Position numbers and translations under genes: made by a program. From NCBI RefSeq assembly GCF_964355755.1, contig NC_092672.1, forward strand, positions 34,282,501 to 34,346,500: 64,000 nucleotides of DNA, read 5' to 3'. The stretch comes from Antedon mediterranea. Taxonomy: Eukaryota > Echinodermata > Crinoidea > Comatulida > Antedonidae. The notes under the pieces are model-generated. The model saw nothing but the letters and a program-made list of their open reading frames with translations. It ran no database searches and was not told the DNA's origin. This document shows, piece by piece, positions 34,021 through 46,700 of the stretch; position 1 is the stretch's first letter, and each line of letters begins with the position of its first letter.

Positions 34021-37000
34021 ATGGACAATCAGATAAGGAATGACTTTGTAATTAAGGTAAGTTACTCAACCTTGATAGGCCCGGTTCCGGTATACAGCCT
34101 ACAGCACAGGTAGGAGGAAGGAAGCCGTTGTATCAGGGTATAGCCTAGGCTGTGTAAAGTTAACAACTAAGTCAGAGGCCTAAAATAAAAAAATATAATA
34201 ACAAAAATAATATAGCCTACCGTTTTTATATTATAATTTTTTTTTTATAAAATACCAACCATCAAAGCTTTTATTGTGTTTTCTGTATATTTTTAAGCCT
34301 GTAATTTTTATTTAGGGAATAAGTAATTAATGTATAGTAGGGCTATTTTAATTAAAAAACAAATTTAAAAATCTTATAATTTATATATTGATATTAAATA
34401 ATATAGACTTCATCTATTCTTGATGAATACAAAGTTTGCTGGACGCAGAAACTTGGGACCGGTATCAACGGTCCTGTTCGTTCATGCATCAAGAAATCGT
34501 CCGAAGAACGTTTTGCGTTGAAAATAATTCTCGATAACCCTAGCTCACGAGAAGAGGTGCGGCATCACAGACGTGCAACTGGAAACAAGTATATCGTGAC
34601 GTTGTACGAAGTTTACGCTAACGATGTCCAGTTTCCCACGGAGAATGAACCTAAAAGCCGATTGTTGCTGGTTTTGGAGTTAATGGATGGTGGTGAATTG
34701 TTTGATAGGATTAGACAGCAGAGAGGTTTCACAGAGAGTAGGGCTGTGGATTATGCAACACAGGTAATACAATTTCCCCCTCCCCCAATAAAAGACCATT
34801 TCTGAGACCAGAACAAATGGGTTGTTTACAAAAAAAAGTTTTTGAAGATGGTCCGAACTCCAAAATTGTTTTAATCTCAAGCCTGTAAGAGATTATAATT
34901 ATTAATTATATAATACTTTTTTTTTAAGGTGGCCAAAGCTGTATATCGATGTCATAGTCTAAATATAGCACATCGTGATTTAAAACCTGAGAACCTGCTT
35001 TTAAAAGACAACTCGGAGGCAAGTATTATAGTCCTTTCTGAAGACCGGGGTACACTGAACATTTACATACGAAGTGACACACGGCAAGCTTCAAAACAAA
35101 ATGATTCACACAAAGCTTCAAAAAGTTCAACTCTCGAATTCATCACATTGAAGTTGAAATTGTTTGTCCTGCCAAAATGACGGTTCGATTTGACACTTTG
35201 ATGCTCTTCTAAAGTAGTATTGTGTTTGATCTTCCTCATTTTCGTTTTCATTTCATAATAATAGATATTTATCAGTTATTATTTTTTCCAATTTCCAGAA
35301 TTCTGTAGTGAAGTTATCAGATTTTGGATTTGCAAAATATGATGATGGAAATTTGATGACACCAAACTACACACCTTACTATGTTGCACCACAGGTAAAG
35401 TATTTATCAATATAGCTAAGTTTTATATATCTGAAATAGAAATGTAGGCCCAATCACAATAACATTTTTGAAAAATGAAAAAAGTCTTCTTAATCTTTAG
35501 CAAAAATGCATTTTCTTGTTGATTTCATTTTTAAAACACAATTTGTGCTTTACTTTAAATAGGTTTTAGAAGCTCAACAGAGGCAAAGAACTCGCGATAA
35601 GGACATCATATCTGTCGCTACATACACCTACGATAAGGTACTTTATCCAGGCTGTCACAATGCCTTGGTTCTATCTATATATGGATCTATAAATCTAGTT
35701 TATAAAATCCCTTAGTATCATGTTTTTTATCTATATAACATGGTTAGAACATCATGCATCAAACCTTGTATATAAGTACAAAATTATTCCTGTTTTTTTC
35801 TCCAACATGTTAAATTTAAAAAAAAACTATTTTTTCCCCCTAGAGTTGTGATATGTGGTCTTTAGGAGTTATATTATACATCATGCTATGTGGTTACCCT
35901 CCGTTTTACTCCGAGACGCCCTCACAGAAGCTCTCTCATCAAATGAGATGTCGGATCATGGCCGGAGAGTATCAGTTCCCGAAGGAGGAATGGTCCATTA
36001 TCTCCGCAGAGGCTAAGGATGCTGTTAAAAGGTATAAATAAGAGAGGTAGTATAAATTCAAAGGCAAATTACTGATATATGGGTATCAGTGGCTGGATCT
36101 CAATGGAGATGCAAAAAAAATAATGACAATGCTGTGGGTATCAGTGGCTGGATCTCAATGGAGATGCAAAAAAAATAATGACAATGCTGTGGGTATCAGT
36201 GGCTGGATCTCAATGGAGATGCAAAAAAAATAATGACAATGCTGTGGGTATCAGTGGCTGGATCTCAATGGAGATGCAAAAAAAATAATGACAATGCTGT
36301 GGGTATCAGTGGCTGGATCTCAATGGAGATGCAAAAAAAATAATGACAATGCTGTGGGTATCAGTGGCTGGATCTCAATGGAGAGGCAAAAAAAATAAGC
36401 AAAAAGCTAAATCAAAACCCTTTTTTCTCTTTTAGCCTTCTAATGGTGGAACCAACTGAACGCATGACAATTGATCAGTTTTTACAGCATCCATGGTTGA
36501 ATAATCCAAGAAACTCTGATGCCCAACTACATTCTCCCGCAATTATGTTAGACAAGGTAGTGTAAGGTGTTCCAGTTCTCTCTATAGAACCATATCTTGT
36601 TTATCGTAATTTGTACGTTTCTTAAGCTCTGTCTACACTATTGAAATAGTTTGACAAAAAAAATATGATATGCCAATATATGGACATGATGATGTCAAAT
36701 CACAACCATAAATGGACATATCACCACCATATTTGACATATCACACTTTTTACTAGTTTGATAGTGTAGACAGAGCTTAACTGACATTTACGTTTTTGTT
36801 AAATAGAATATGATGGAAGAAGCCAAGCAGGCTCATTCGGAGCAGCTAACTAACATGAGACTACCAGAGAAACGAGTTGTCTTAAAATCTGTACTGAAAT
36901 CTAATAACCCAATTGTAAGGAAAAGATTTAGGAGCAGGTATGTTGCATACTATAATAATTAATATGGCATTGGATATATTATATTTTAATCAAATCTCCC

Positions 37001-38457
37001 AATACCGGTCACCTTTGAACTGGCCTAATATGTCTGGTTTTCCAGAGTAGTGGAGCTGTAGCTTGGTGGTTAACGTGCTTGCCTTCCAATCCCAAGGTCC
37101 CGGGTTCAATCCTGACCTAGTGCAGGGTTGTAACTCATGACTCTTTCAACTCCACTCCCTAAGCCTCAAATGAGACTTAGTTTATAAGCACGATAAATTA
37201 TTAAATAGTTTATCCATCCTGTAATTGGCGAGTTACTCGCTGTTGGATGAGTATGAAATAAAAAAAAAAGAATGTCTGGTATTGGGAATGTGTTTCTAAT
37301 AGTAAAAATGAATTTGGGACCTATTCGACATCAAGAAAAGTCTGGTTTTGGGAGAGTTTTTTTTTTCAGAAAGTTAGATATTTGGAGAGTCTGCTGTACC
37401 ATAGTTTACACACACAAGAACCAAATGTATTGAGCCATTATGGAGTTTGACCTGCTAAAACTTCTCAAAGGGGAGAGCTTAATGATATCCGAAAGTTGTT
37501 TCTATCGAAAGCATCCACAAATTAAGTATATCAACTAAAAGAAACTAAAAACTATATATTTCATTGTGTAGAGGTTGCACTTTAGATAACAAGTCCAGTG
37601 AAGAGGAACCGCCAACTAAAGTATCTAAAAACGACCACATCTTAACACAGCTTAGAGATGTTATTGCTTACTGTATTCTGCCACCAAAAGGTAAGCTTCG
37701 AAATCTGGTATTTAATTGTAATTTATCACATCTTCCACAGGCAGATCCAGATTTTCTGGTTTTTAGAGAGCTCAGTATTAGAAGAGTTGACTGTATAAAA
37801 TATAACTGCACATTATCAAAGATGATGTTTGGTATTAATATTAATAAATTTTGTCTTTGATTAGTTTCAAAAGAAGAGGATCTTAGTCAAATGGTTAAAA
37901 AGGCCTGTCAGCTGGTACCAAGCAGTAAGAGTCTACAAGATGGACTTCAACTTTTAAATTGGAATGGTAAAAAAACATCTATCATTCATTCAGTCTAAAG
38001 CTCTGTCTACACTATGAAACTTTGTTGACAAAAAAAAGTATGATGTCCCTAAATATGGTAGTTATATGATGTCATCGTGTCCATATATGGGCACATCACA
38101 TTTTTTTGTCACATAAAGTTTGATTATGTAGACAGAGGGGTTGCGGACACAAATGTGTTATGGCGCCCTGTTGCTGTCGCAACCCCTGGACCGCTTGTTG
38201 TCGAATAAAGAAATGAAATGAAAGAAAAAGAGCTTAAGTATATTCAGTTGGTTTATCAATCTAATCAAACTATTCAATCTGTCAGTCAGCCAGCCAACCA
38301 ATAAGATTATACTGTAGGTTTCTATATAATAAACCACATTTGATTTACTCTGATAACCCTTTTTTTGGTAGGTGAGGAATTTGGAGACAAAGTTGACAAG
38401 AACAAACTAGCACAGTTGATGAGAGAAACTATACAACAAGTTAATCTTGATGGCTGA
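34021..38457 (+). CDS. MAPKAPK5: MAP kinase-activated protein kinase 5 (MK5/PRAK)
   Basis: Ser/Thr kinase downstream of p38 and the atypical MAP kinases ERK3/ERK4. Exons are 34021-34056, 34407-34763, 34929-35018, 35299-35394, 35563-35637, 35844-36031, 36436-36556, 36807-36937, 37572-37690, 37865-37966 and 38372-38457. All are in phase, giving 466 residues (human about 471-473). Visible features are the glycine loop GTGINGPV (29-36), ATP lysine 51 (FALK), HRDLKPEN with catalytic Asp148, DFG at 169-171, and activation-loop Thr182 in [14 protein letters not shown], at the same number as the human MAPK target site. GYPPFY, HPWLNN, the basic VRKRFRSR segment expected at the NLS/p38-docking region, and the MK5-specific helical C-terminus follow. 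Intron 3 uses a GC donor. Introns contain MITEs, a SINE and a minisatellite. Confidence 0.96.
36082..36394. repeat. 55-bp minisatellite in MAPKAPK5 intron 6
   Basis: Between five and six near-identical units combine 'gggtatcagtggctggatct' and 'caatggagatgcaaaaaaaa' with 'taatgacaatgctgt'. This is the reverse complement of the 48-mer in RPA1 with an A-run insertion. The right flank ('aagctaaatcaaaaccc') matches the flank of the RPA1 array inverted and runs directly into the acceptor of the exon at 36436. Confidence 0.9.
36622..36780. mobile_element. Palindromic MITE, family B (copy h)
   Basis: Full length, bounded by TTAA on both sides (cTTAAGCTCTGTC ... GACAGAGCTTAAc). It ends 26 bp before the MAPKAPK5 exon at 36807. 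Confidence 0.9.
37047..37270 (+). mobile_element. tRNA-derived SINE, family 1 copy B
   Basis: The better-preserved copy. A-box region TAGCTTGGTGG, B box GGGTTCAATCC, the same body as 9603-9797 ('tttcaactccactccctaag', 'ggcgagttactcgctgttgg') and an A-run tail. It lies in the MAPKAPK5 intron before the exon at 37572. Confidence 0.85.
37994..38137. mobile_element. Palindromic MITE, family B (copy i)
   Basis: Both ends are present. The right end runs into an unrelated segment (38139-38230, 'ctggaccgcttgttgtcgaa' then A-rich) that looks like the 3' tail of a non-LTR element. Confidence 0.8.
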
Positions 38458-40735
38458 TTGGACAATAATGGAGAATTAGGGTTTACAAGTTTTAAAGAGA
38501 TTAACATGAGAATGGTCTCATTCTAACATTCACTGATAACAGGTGTAATATGAACCTGTTAGGACGTAACAATTTACACATGTAATGGTCACATGTGCTG
38601 TAAATTTTGAGATAAACCAGCTGTTTCAAAAACCCAACTCATGAGGTGGATTGTTCAATTACATATGGCACGCCAGGACGGACATAACTATGTCAAGTTG
38701 ACCTCACTCGTGTTATGTAGACATTGCTCGTGTTGAGTTTACATGTGTAAACTCAACACGAGTGATGTCTCCATAACACGAGCAAAGTCAACTTGACATA
38801 GTTATGTCTGTCCTAGCGTGCCATAACCTTAAACCACAAGTGAATTAATCACAAAATAAGGAATAAGCAATTTGACCTTACTAGTGTAAAAAGATGCATG
38901 ATATATGATCTTGCTGGGTACATTTTTTTGTTTACATGTGTAAATTTGTTCATCGTCTGTCCGAACGATCACCGGTTTAGCTCTCAAGGGTATTCCACAG
39001 TTACACATGTAAACTGATTTACTTCCAAACACAGCCTATGAGAGCGTCTAAACTGTAACATTTACAGTCCTCTATAATTGGTTTTTGTTTGCAAGTTGAA
39101 GTTTGTAATAGAAATAAATAGTGAGAGCGAGAAAGTGTGTTCTATTGTCTTTCCAAATTTGCAATAAATTAGTGTACTTCAAGGAAGGGAAGAGGGCAAA
39201 CTATGAAAAATAGGATTAGCTATATTTTGTGTTGTTGTGCCCATAAAAAATTATCTTTAATTGGAGACAATTTTTTGTAACTCGTAAAAGACATTTTTTT
39301 TGTGTGTAATAAACATGGTAGTTTACTGGCCTATTCAATTGGGAAAGCGTTCTGTAAATGTATTTCAATGCTAAATTTAAAATGCAAAAATTTTGGATTT
39401 GTTCAGATTCATTCATTTCAACATTTAATGTATATTATGTACCCAACATTTAATGTTAATTTTATTTTGCAATATAATTTTTAAATATTTTTTTAAACTT
39501 TGCTTTTTTAGATGAATAGTGTTAATGTAGAAAAACATGCTGTCTTTCTAGCAGTACTAGTTAATCAAATTATATATACATTTATAATGAATTTATAAAT
39601 TACCTCATTATTAAATATAGCACTGCACATCAAAAATATTTCACATCAACTAACCAATGTGTAGTATGATATAGTAACTGTAAATATTGGTTAATTGTGG
39701 GTTACTATTTGTTTGTCAGAATTAGCACTAAGTTATTACCATTTTCATACACCTGTAGATTATAGATTCCATATTTACTGAATTTGTAGGCATGGTATTA
39801 ATTCAATTATGTGTTGTAATTTTAGACACTTGTATGTGCTACAAATAATAAATAAACATTTTTATACCACTAAATTGTTTATTTCATATTTTGATTTGAC
39901 ATATTTGTGAATATCCATTTTTTTGTAGTTCCCAAAATAATGTAATGTATACGTCAGGTCAAACCATGGATATGGACCTATAGAGGGACCTAAGCCATGG
40001 CAGGAGGTAAAATGTTGTACCTCTATGGTCAAGCTACTACAGTAATTTGCATTTTTGTGTCCGTACCGTTGAATAGGCAACGGTGATTGGCTGACGTAAA
40101 CTTGTATAACGTAAACAAACAACACTCACCACATGACCTCAAAAAGTTACCACGTGGTTCACGCTCCAGTAGTTTTTATGGCAGACACCGGTTGGTTCTT
40201 TTCTAGTTGAGAAGTTTGCAGATATATTTCCGTAAGTTTTCCGTTTGTGTTTTATATATTTTTAAATTTGTAATATCTGAAAATCAATAATGATAGTTAT
40301 GGTATATGGTTTGCGTCTCCTATTTAATATGAGTGGCTTTACCACAATTTGGGTTTACATTCTAGGCCTCTCTCACATTTTAAAAATGTGTCTGACTCTG
40401 CTGGTCGGTGGAACGTGTGTCTGGCGCGGTAACCTGATAAACGACTAGTTAGGCCTAGCATATGATGTAAACATCTAAATCTAAACGCGACTTAGTTCAT
40501 ATTAATAATATAATAGTTACGATTTTCTTACTGCACTTTATCAATGCCAGATTACACCACTCATTTTGTGAGAAGGACTGTGTTACTTAATTGTTTAAAA
40601 TGGAAGTGTTTAGTTAGTGGGTGATGATGGATTATTGTGCAATTTCTAGGCATAACCAGTTTTAATCGAATACAAGGATATAATAATGTATTTTTTCATT
40701 AACTAGGCTTACAGTACGTGTGACAGGACAAACAT
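38458..40735. other. MAPKAPK5 3' UTR and TRMT2A upstream region
   Basis: No second gene is seen. The MAPKAPK5 3' UTR probably runs to AATAAA at about 39113 or to the AATAAA cluster near 39848. It contains a long hairpin (38664-38825) and several 'ttacacatgtaa'-type palindromes. For TRMT2A, a CCGTAAGT donor at about 40232 and an acceptor 'cttacag' ending at 40714 suggest a 5' UTR intron, putting the promoter near 40140-40230. Confidence 0.5.
38664..38825. repeat. Long near-perfect inverted repeat in MAPKAPK5 3' region
   Basis: Two arms of about 79 nt ('atggcacgccaggacggaca ...' and its inverse '... tgtctgtcctagcgtgccat') meet at a 2-nt centre within 'gagtttacatgtgtaaactc'. Only a few mismatches are visible. 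It starts 207 nt after the stop codon. Confidence 0.9.
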
Positions 40736-43700
40736 ATGAATATGTCTGAGCCAGCAATAGGTGCAGAAAACACGAGCGAAGCTCCTAGCGATCAAGGAAA
40801 CCGCAATAAGATGGATGTTGACACACCAGTCAGTGAAGGGGATGGTGCAACAGATGGGGTAAAGGAGGCTGGTATGGAAGAGGGGACGAGCAAAAATGTT
40901 CAACAGGATGATGCGTATAATTACACACAAGAAGGCCAACTGTTTACTTCAGAGATTTATAAAATTGAGATTCAAAATCTTCCTAAACATTTTGGATTTA
41001 AAGTAAATTAGAATTAAAAATTATTTTTTTTTAAATCTCTGTCTACACTATCAAACTAGTTTATGTGACAAAGGAATGTGATGTGCCCATTATATGGACA
41101 TGCTATGGTCATATCACTACCATATTTAAGCATATTACCACCATATTTGGGCACATCACACTTTTTTGTCAAACTAGTTTGATAGTGTAGACAAAGCTTA
41201 TAGGGCACAAACAAGTCTTGACCCCATGCCGCCCACTGGCTACAGTAGTCCGATACCCCTTACTCTCATATAGGGTAGACAGAGATTTTAAAATAAATTA
41301 AACAGAGCTTAGGCCCTAGTCAAACAGTTTTCAAAATACTGATATATAATTTTTTATACAATGCCTACTTTAAGCTATTTTATTCAATCATGGAGAAATA
41401 AGTATTTCTCCATGATTCAATTGATATTTAAAGGGAAAAAATGTATTTATGATGAAAGATTTTGTTGTTGTTTTTTCATATATAGCAACTGAAAAAGATG
41501 ATTACCAACCTAAATCTAAAACCAAAGAAAGTGAAAGCAGTGAACCGTGCAACATATGCATTTGTGACATTTACGTATGTCTATTTTATTTGACATTAAA
41601 GGCCAACTTGGACAACATCGTACGACGAGGCCCGACAAAATGTCTTGACTGGTGCTGTCTGAGATGAATCCAGACGAGTCGTCTCAAGATATGGTCGGCG
41701 GCAGTTTTTAGGTCGTCCTGAGAACTCTAAGCATGTTTATTTTTCCCCCGACGAGATGCTTTCACCAGGCCTTGTCGTACGACACTGTCTGAGTTGGTTT
41801 TAAGATTAGTTTTAGGATTTCCATCTTCTCACAATGAACAAATGATCTGTGTGTGGACAGACCTTTATGATCAGTTTGAAAGACAGCAATATTTATTTCA
41901 GCTTAAGAACGAAGGTGAAATATGATTTTTACCTTGATCTTGAGACTTATAAAGCTGTAGCTTGTGTGTTCCTCTCTGATAAAATGATTACAAATTTGTT
42001 AATGATCATATATCAAATTATATATTTATAGATGTGAAGAGGATCGAGAAGAAGCTTTAAAAGTTTTAAATGGTCATAAATGGAAGAATCAAGTATTACG
42101 TGCCAAGGTAGAAATAATTCCAAAATATTGATGTTGTACTTTCACATTGAAACAAAAACAATCTGGCTAAAATTGTTATTAATATCTATTGTTTTACGTC
42201 TCAATACACCTGTCTGTCTTGTGACTTTATTGTGTACTGGTTTCCAGAGCTTTTAATTCCAAAATAGAGGTAAATCTCTGTCTACACTATCAAACTAGTT
42301 TGATAAAATAAGTGTGATGTGCCCAAATATGGTAGTGATATGACATCATCTTTAAAAAAAAACATTGTTATTACATAATGATGTATCTTATAAAATTGAA
42401 TTGAAATCATTGTGTCTATATAGGCACATGACATAAAGTCTGATAGTGTAGACAGAGCTACAGGCATTTTTAATGGTTGTCACTTTCAGTTTTATAAGAT
42501 ACACTAATTGTGTTTAATATTTCTAAAGCTTGCTGTTTTTGTGTCTCAACCTCTCTTGTTTACTTGTTTCCGGAGTAGAGGTTAGACTTTATAAAGATGA
42601 ACTAATTTTGTCTAATGTTTTAAAAGCTTGCTAAGCCTAAAGCTGATCCATTGATAGCAAAGAGAAAACAAGACAGTGATAATGATGGTAACCAAGCAGC
42701 TAAGAGGAGCAAACAAGATATACTTACACCAGAAGAAAGGTAGGGCTACTACTAATTTTGATAATATTTTTAATGTTTGTTCATCTCTTATGCCATTGGT
42801 ACATACAGTTTGGTCACTCTTGTGGTAGCACAGTGATTGAGAACTATCTGAATAGGTAGCCTATCTCCTTGGCCTGACAGTGATTAATGACATGAGTTTC
42901 AATAGATGATTCTTTTAAGTGCACACAACCTGGATTCTTAAGCTCTGTCTACACTATCAAACTTTATGTGACAAAAAAAATGTGATGTGGCCATATATTG
43001 ACATGGTGATGTCATATCACTACCATATTTGGGCATATCACTACTATATTTGGGCATCCATATTTGGGTTCATCACATTTTTTTGGCAAACTAGTTTCAT
43101 ATTGTAGACAGAGCTTAAAACTGGGTTTTTATAGCTTCCACAACTTCCCCAATTATTGTTAATCATATTCAAATCTTTAGATTGTGCAATGCTGTGATTC
43201 CATATTGGAATAAGTCATATGAAGAGCAGCTGAAACTAAAGGAGGAGAGCATGGAACAGTTTATGATCACCCTTGGTAAAACCTTTGAAAGACAGACACC
43301 AGAGCTGAAGCCATGGCTAATTACACAAAGGTTTGTCAATAGAGTCATACTGCACTCAATATTATCATTACACAGTTCAGTGCAGCTGGAACTAAACCTG
43401 TATCAAACGTTATATGACAAAAAAATATGATGTGCCCATGTATGGACATGATGATGTCATATCACTAACATATTTGGGCATATCTATCACTACCATATTT
43501 GAGCACATCACACTTTTTTGTCAAACTAGTTTGATAGTGTAGACAGAGCTTTAGTCAATGCATACATGTTGCAATGCAGTTTTTTTAATCTAAGGCCAAA
43601 TAAAAAAACATACTTGTTAAGCGTCACCGCCCGCTCCTGATTATCCAGCCGCCTCTCTTTTTATTTATTTTTTTTTTTTACCGATATACAACGGAAAGTT

Positions 43701-46700
43701 CAGCGGCCCGGCCCAGCTCCAGAGTAGGGCTCGAAATTCACGCTAGCAAACTAGGATTTTGCTAGTAGATTCTTCATAATTGCTATTTGAAAATTTCAAA
43801 ACTAGCAAATGTTTGTTAGGCTAGTGTAATTTTTGAAAAATACGTACTTTTTAGCTTAGACAACGCTAGCCGCCGATCGCTCTATGTCGACAACGGCAAT
43901 TTGGTGAAAACAATTGTTTCATTTACACGCCGCCGATTTACGTCAAGGAAACGCGAATAGCACCGTGAATCATGTAATGTGGTAAACAGCAAGCTTTTTC
44001 CCCAACACATTAAATCATGTGCATTTAGTGCGTCGCTGAGGATTACATCATCAGTCACGTGATTACAGAATACGCGATTATCAATTTAAGGATTTAACGA
44101 AATAAATATTTTGCCTACACAGTGGTCGAAGCGCGTTTTTTTATAGGTTCGTAAATAGGAAACACCCCATACATAATGGACTCTACCAATTTTGTTTACG
44201 ATGATCCGAAATACTTTAGTTAAAACTACTAAAATAATCCCTCCATAAGTCATGAATTGGCTGTGTGATTTACACACGTCTATTCAGGCGATAGGCACAT
44301 GTATACACCCTTTTTGGCAATTAAGGCGTGCCATACGTTATTAACAATATTGACAATTCTGGCGGCCGAATGTACATATTTTGTCTTTTTTGCCGTTTCA
44401 TGATTTTGGCCGTTCCATAACCGGCGGCCGAAATGACTGGCGGCCGAAATGATCAGACACCGTTTACCTGTGGAATAATTACATACACTTTTTGCATCAC
44501 AACTTTAAATACTGATTTACACAGCAATTGGCAAAGGATTCATCAAAGAAGAATGAATACGTTGAATAAAAATTCACTTAAGAAATGCCGTAAGCTGTTT
44601 TCAAACTATAAATCAGCCCACTATTTAGTATTATTGAGACCAAATCATGCTTCTCGCGATAGGGAATTTCCTGGATAGATGAGTCGAGCGAGAGACGGCG
44701 GATGGCCGATGAGTGAGGTGGGGGTAGCAGCTTGGACGGATTAGTTAGCCTAGGGCCTACAATTTCGCTTGGTGGCAATTAAATTTAATGTTTTAATTAC
44801 GTCTGGATATAAACAATACAAAACTCAATTTTGTCATAAGCAATAATATTTCATACATAGTCAATTTTGTTCTGTTTCGCATTTTAAAAGTTTGACGTTT
44901 CATCCTAAAAAAAGTGGGGCAAAACGTCCACCGCGCAAAAATATACCTCTATAAAAAGTAAACAAAAAACAAAAAAAACCGTCCCCCCCGCCCCTGAAAA
45001 TTTATGAGGGTGTGACGCTTAACAAGTATATTTTTTTATTTGGCCTAATCATGTCTTTTTTTTCTTACTCTTAGACTAAAGAATGATAACTTGTGTTGCG
45101 AGCTCCAATCAGTAATACCATCGGTAAGTAGTTATAAAAATTGTCTTTTTACTGGCTAATTACAGAATACAAGAGAATATGACCAGGTACAGTAGGCAAG
45201 CACCTCAGATAATATTAATTCAGTTCTAAGGTGAAAATGATCCCTCTTTTATCTAAGTCCATAAAAAATACAATACAGTAATCAAGTGTAACGATTTGAT
45301 TAATATAAATTGTGTTAATCTGTTGATATCATTTTTGTTACAGCCTGCCATTAATGAATATCGTAATAAATGTGAATTCAGTATTGGAAGAAGCTCCGAA
45401 AACCATGACAACACAGTTGGCTTCAGGTTCGGGAGGTACAAAGGTCAGGCATTGTTTTTGTTTCTATTCAATACATGTATTATACTTTTCTTCTGTAACA
45501 TGAATCAGTGGAGTGGCCGACAGCCATCTCTGTAACATGAATCAGTGGAGTGGCCGTCAGCCATCTCTGTAACATGAATCAGTGGAATGGCTGTCAGCCA
45601 TCTCTGTAACATGAATCAGTGGAGTGGCCGTCCGCCATCTCTGTAACATGAATCAGTGGAGTGGCCGACAGCCATCTCTGTAACATGAATCAGTGGAGTG
45701 GCTGTCAGCCATCTCTGTAACATGAATTAATCAAGTGGAGTAGACAGTGGTATGGCAGTTGCGCTGTAGCCCATAGCCATAAAATTGGCAAAGCTTCAAG
45801 CCTCTCCTCAACCATATTTCCGGTGTCTTCTTGGATATGACTGGTGTACACATCTGACTTGTGTTATCATATAAAGCTCATTATAAATACAGTACTTAGC
45901 TATCAAAACAAGTTGAGCGATTATGACGGAGGTGTCGTTTACTCTACCTAAAGAGCCAACAATATCGGCATGGGTTCGATGCCTCATTCCCTCCTAGTTC
46001 TGGTGGTGCATGGAAAAAGTCTTCTTGAATAAGGTTAATCAACCATAGGTCCAGTGTACACCCAGTGTTATAACCTGTGTGCACTTTCAAAAACCCAGTT
46101 CATCATTTGAGATGAGAAGGGGTTACCCTGGTGAACTGGTTCACAAAATAGCCCCTGTATACCACCTATCTAATATAGGATAGGATAATTTACTATTGGT
46201 AATCCTTGTCCAAATATGCCTAAAGACATAAATATAAATGATGATTTCAAATTACAGGTGGAACAGTCGATGTACTTGAGCCCACATGTTGTTGTAATGT
46301 CCCTAGCAATATGAAGAAAGTAGCTGCAGCCTTCCAGAAACACATCAGATCAACTGGTTTACCGAGCCATCAACCACAGACTCACAAGGGCTACTGGCAT
46401 ATGCTAGTAGTCAGGATGACTTTAGACAACCAGATTATGGCAATAGCGCATTTACATCAGCAGAAACTGTCAGAGGTGAGGTTAGGCCTAGGTTGGTATA
46501 GTATTCTCATAGTTTCTTAGGTTTGGCCTAGCTTGCTATGGCGTAGTCACATTGTGTAAAGCTCCGTCTACACTATCAACTAGTTTGACAAAAAAGTGTG
46601 ATGTGCCCAAATTATGACATCATCGTTTCTATATATGGGCACATCACATTTTGTCACATAAAGTTTGATAGCGTTTGACAGATCTTTAGGTTAGGCCTAG

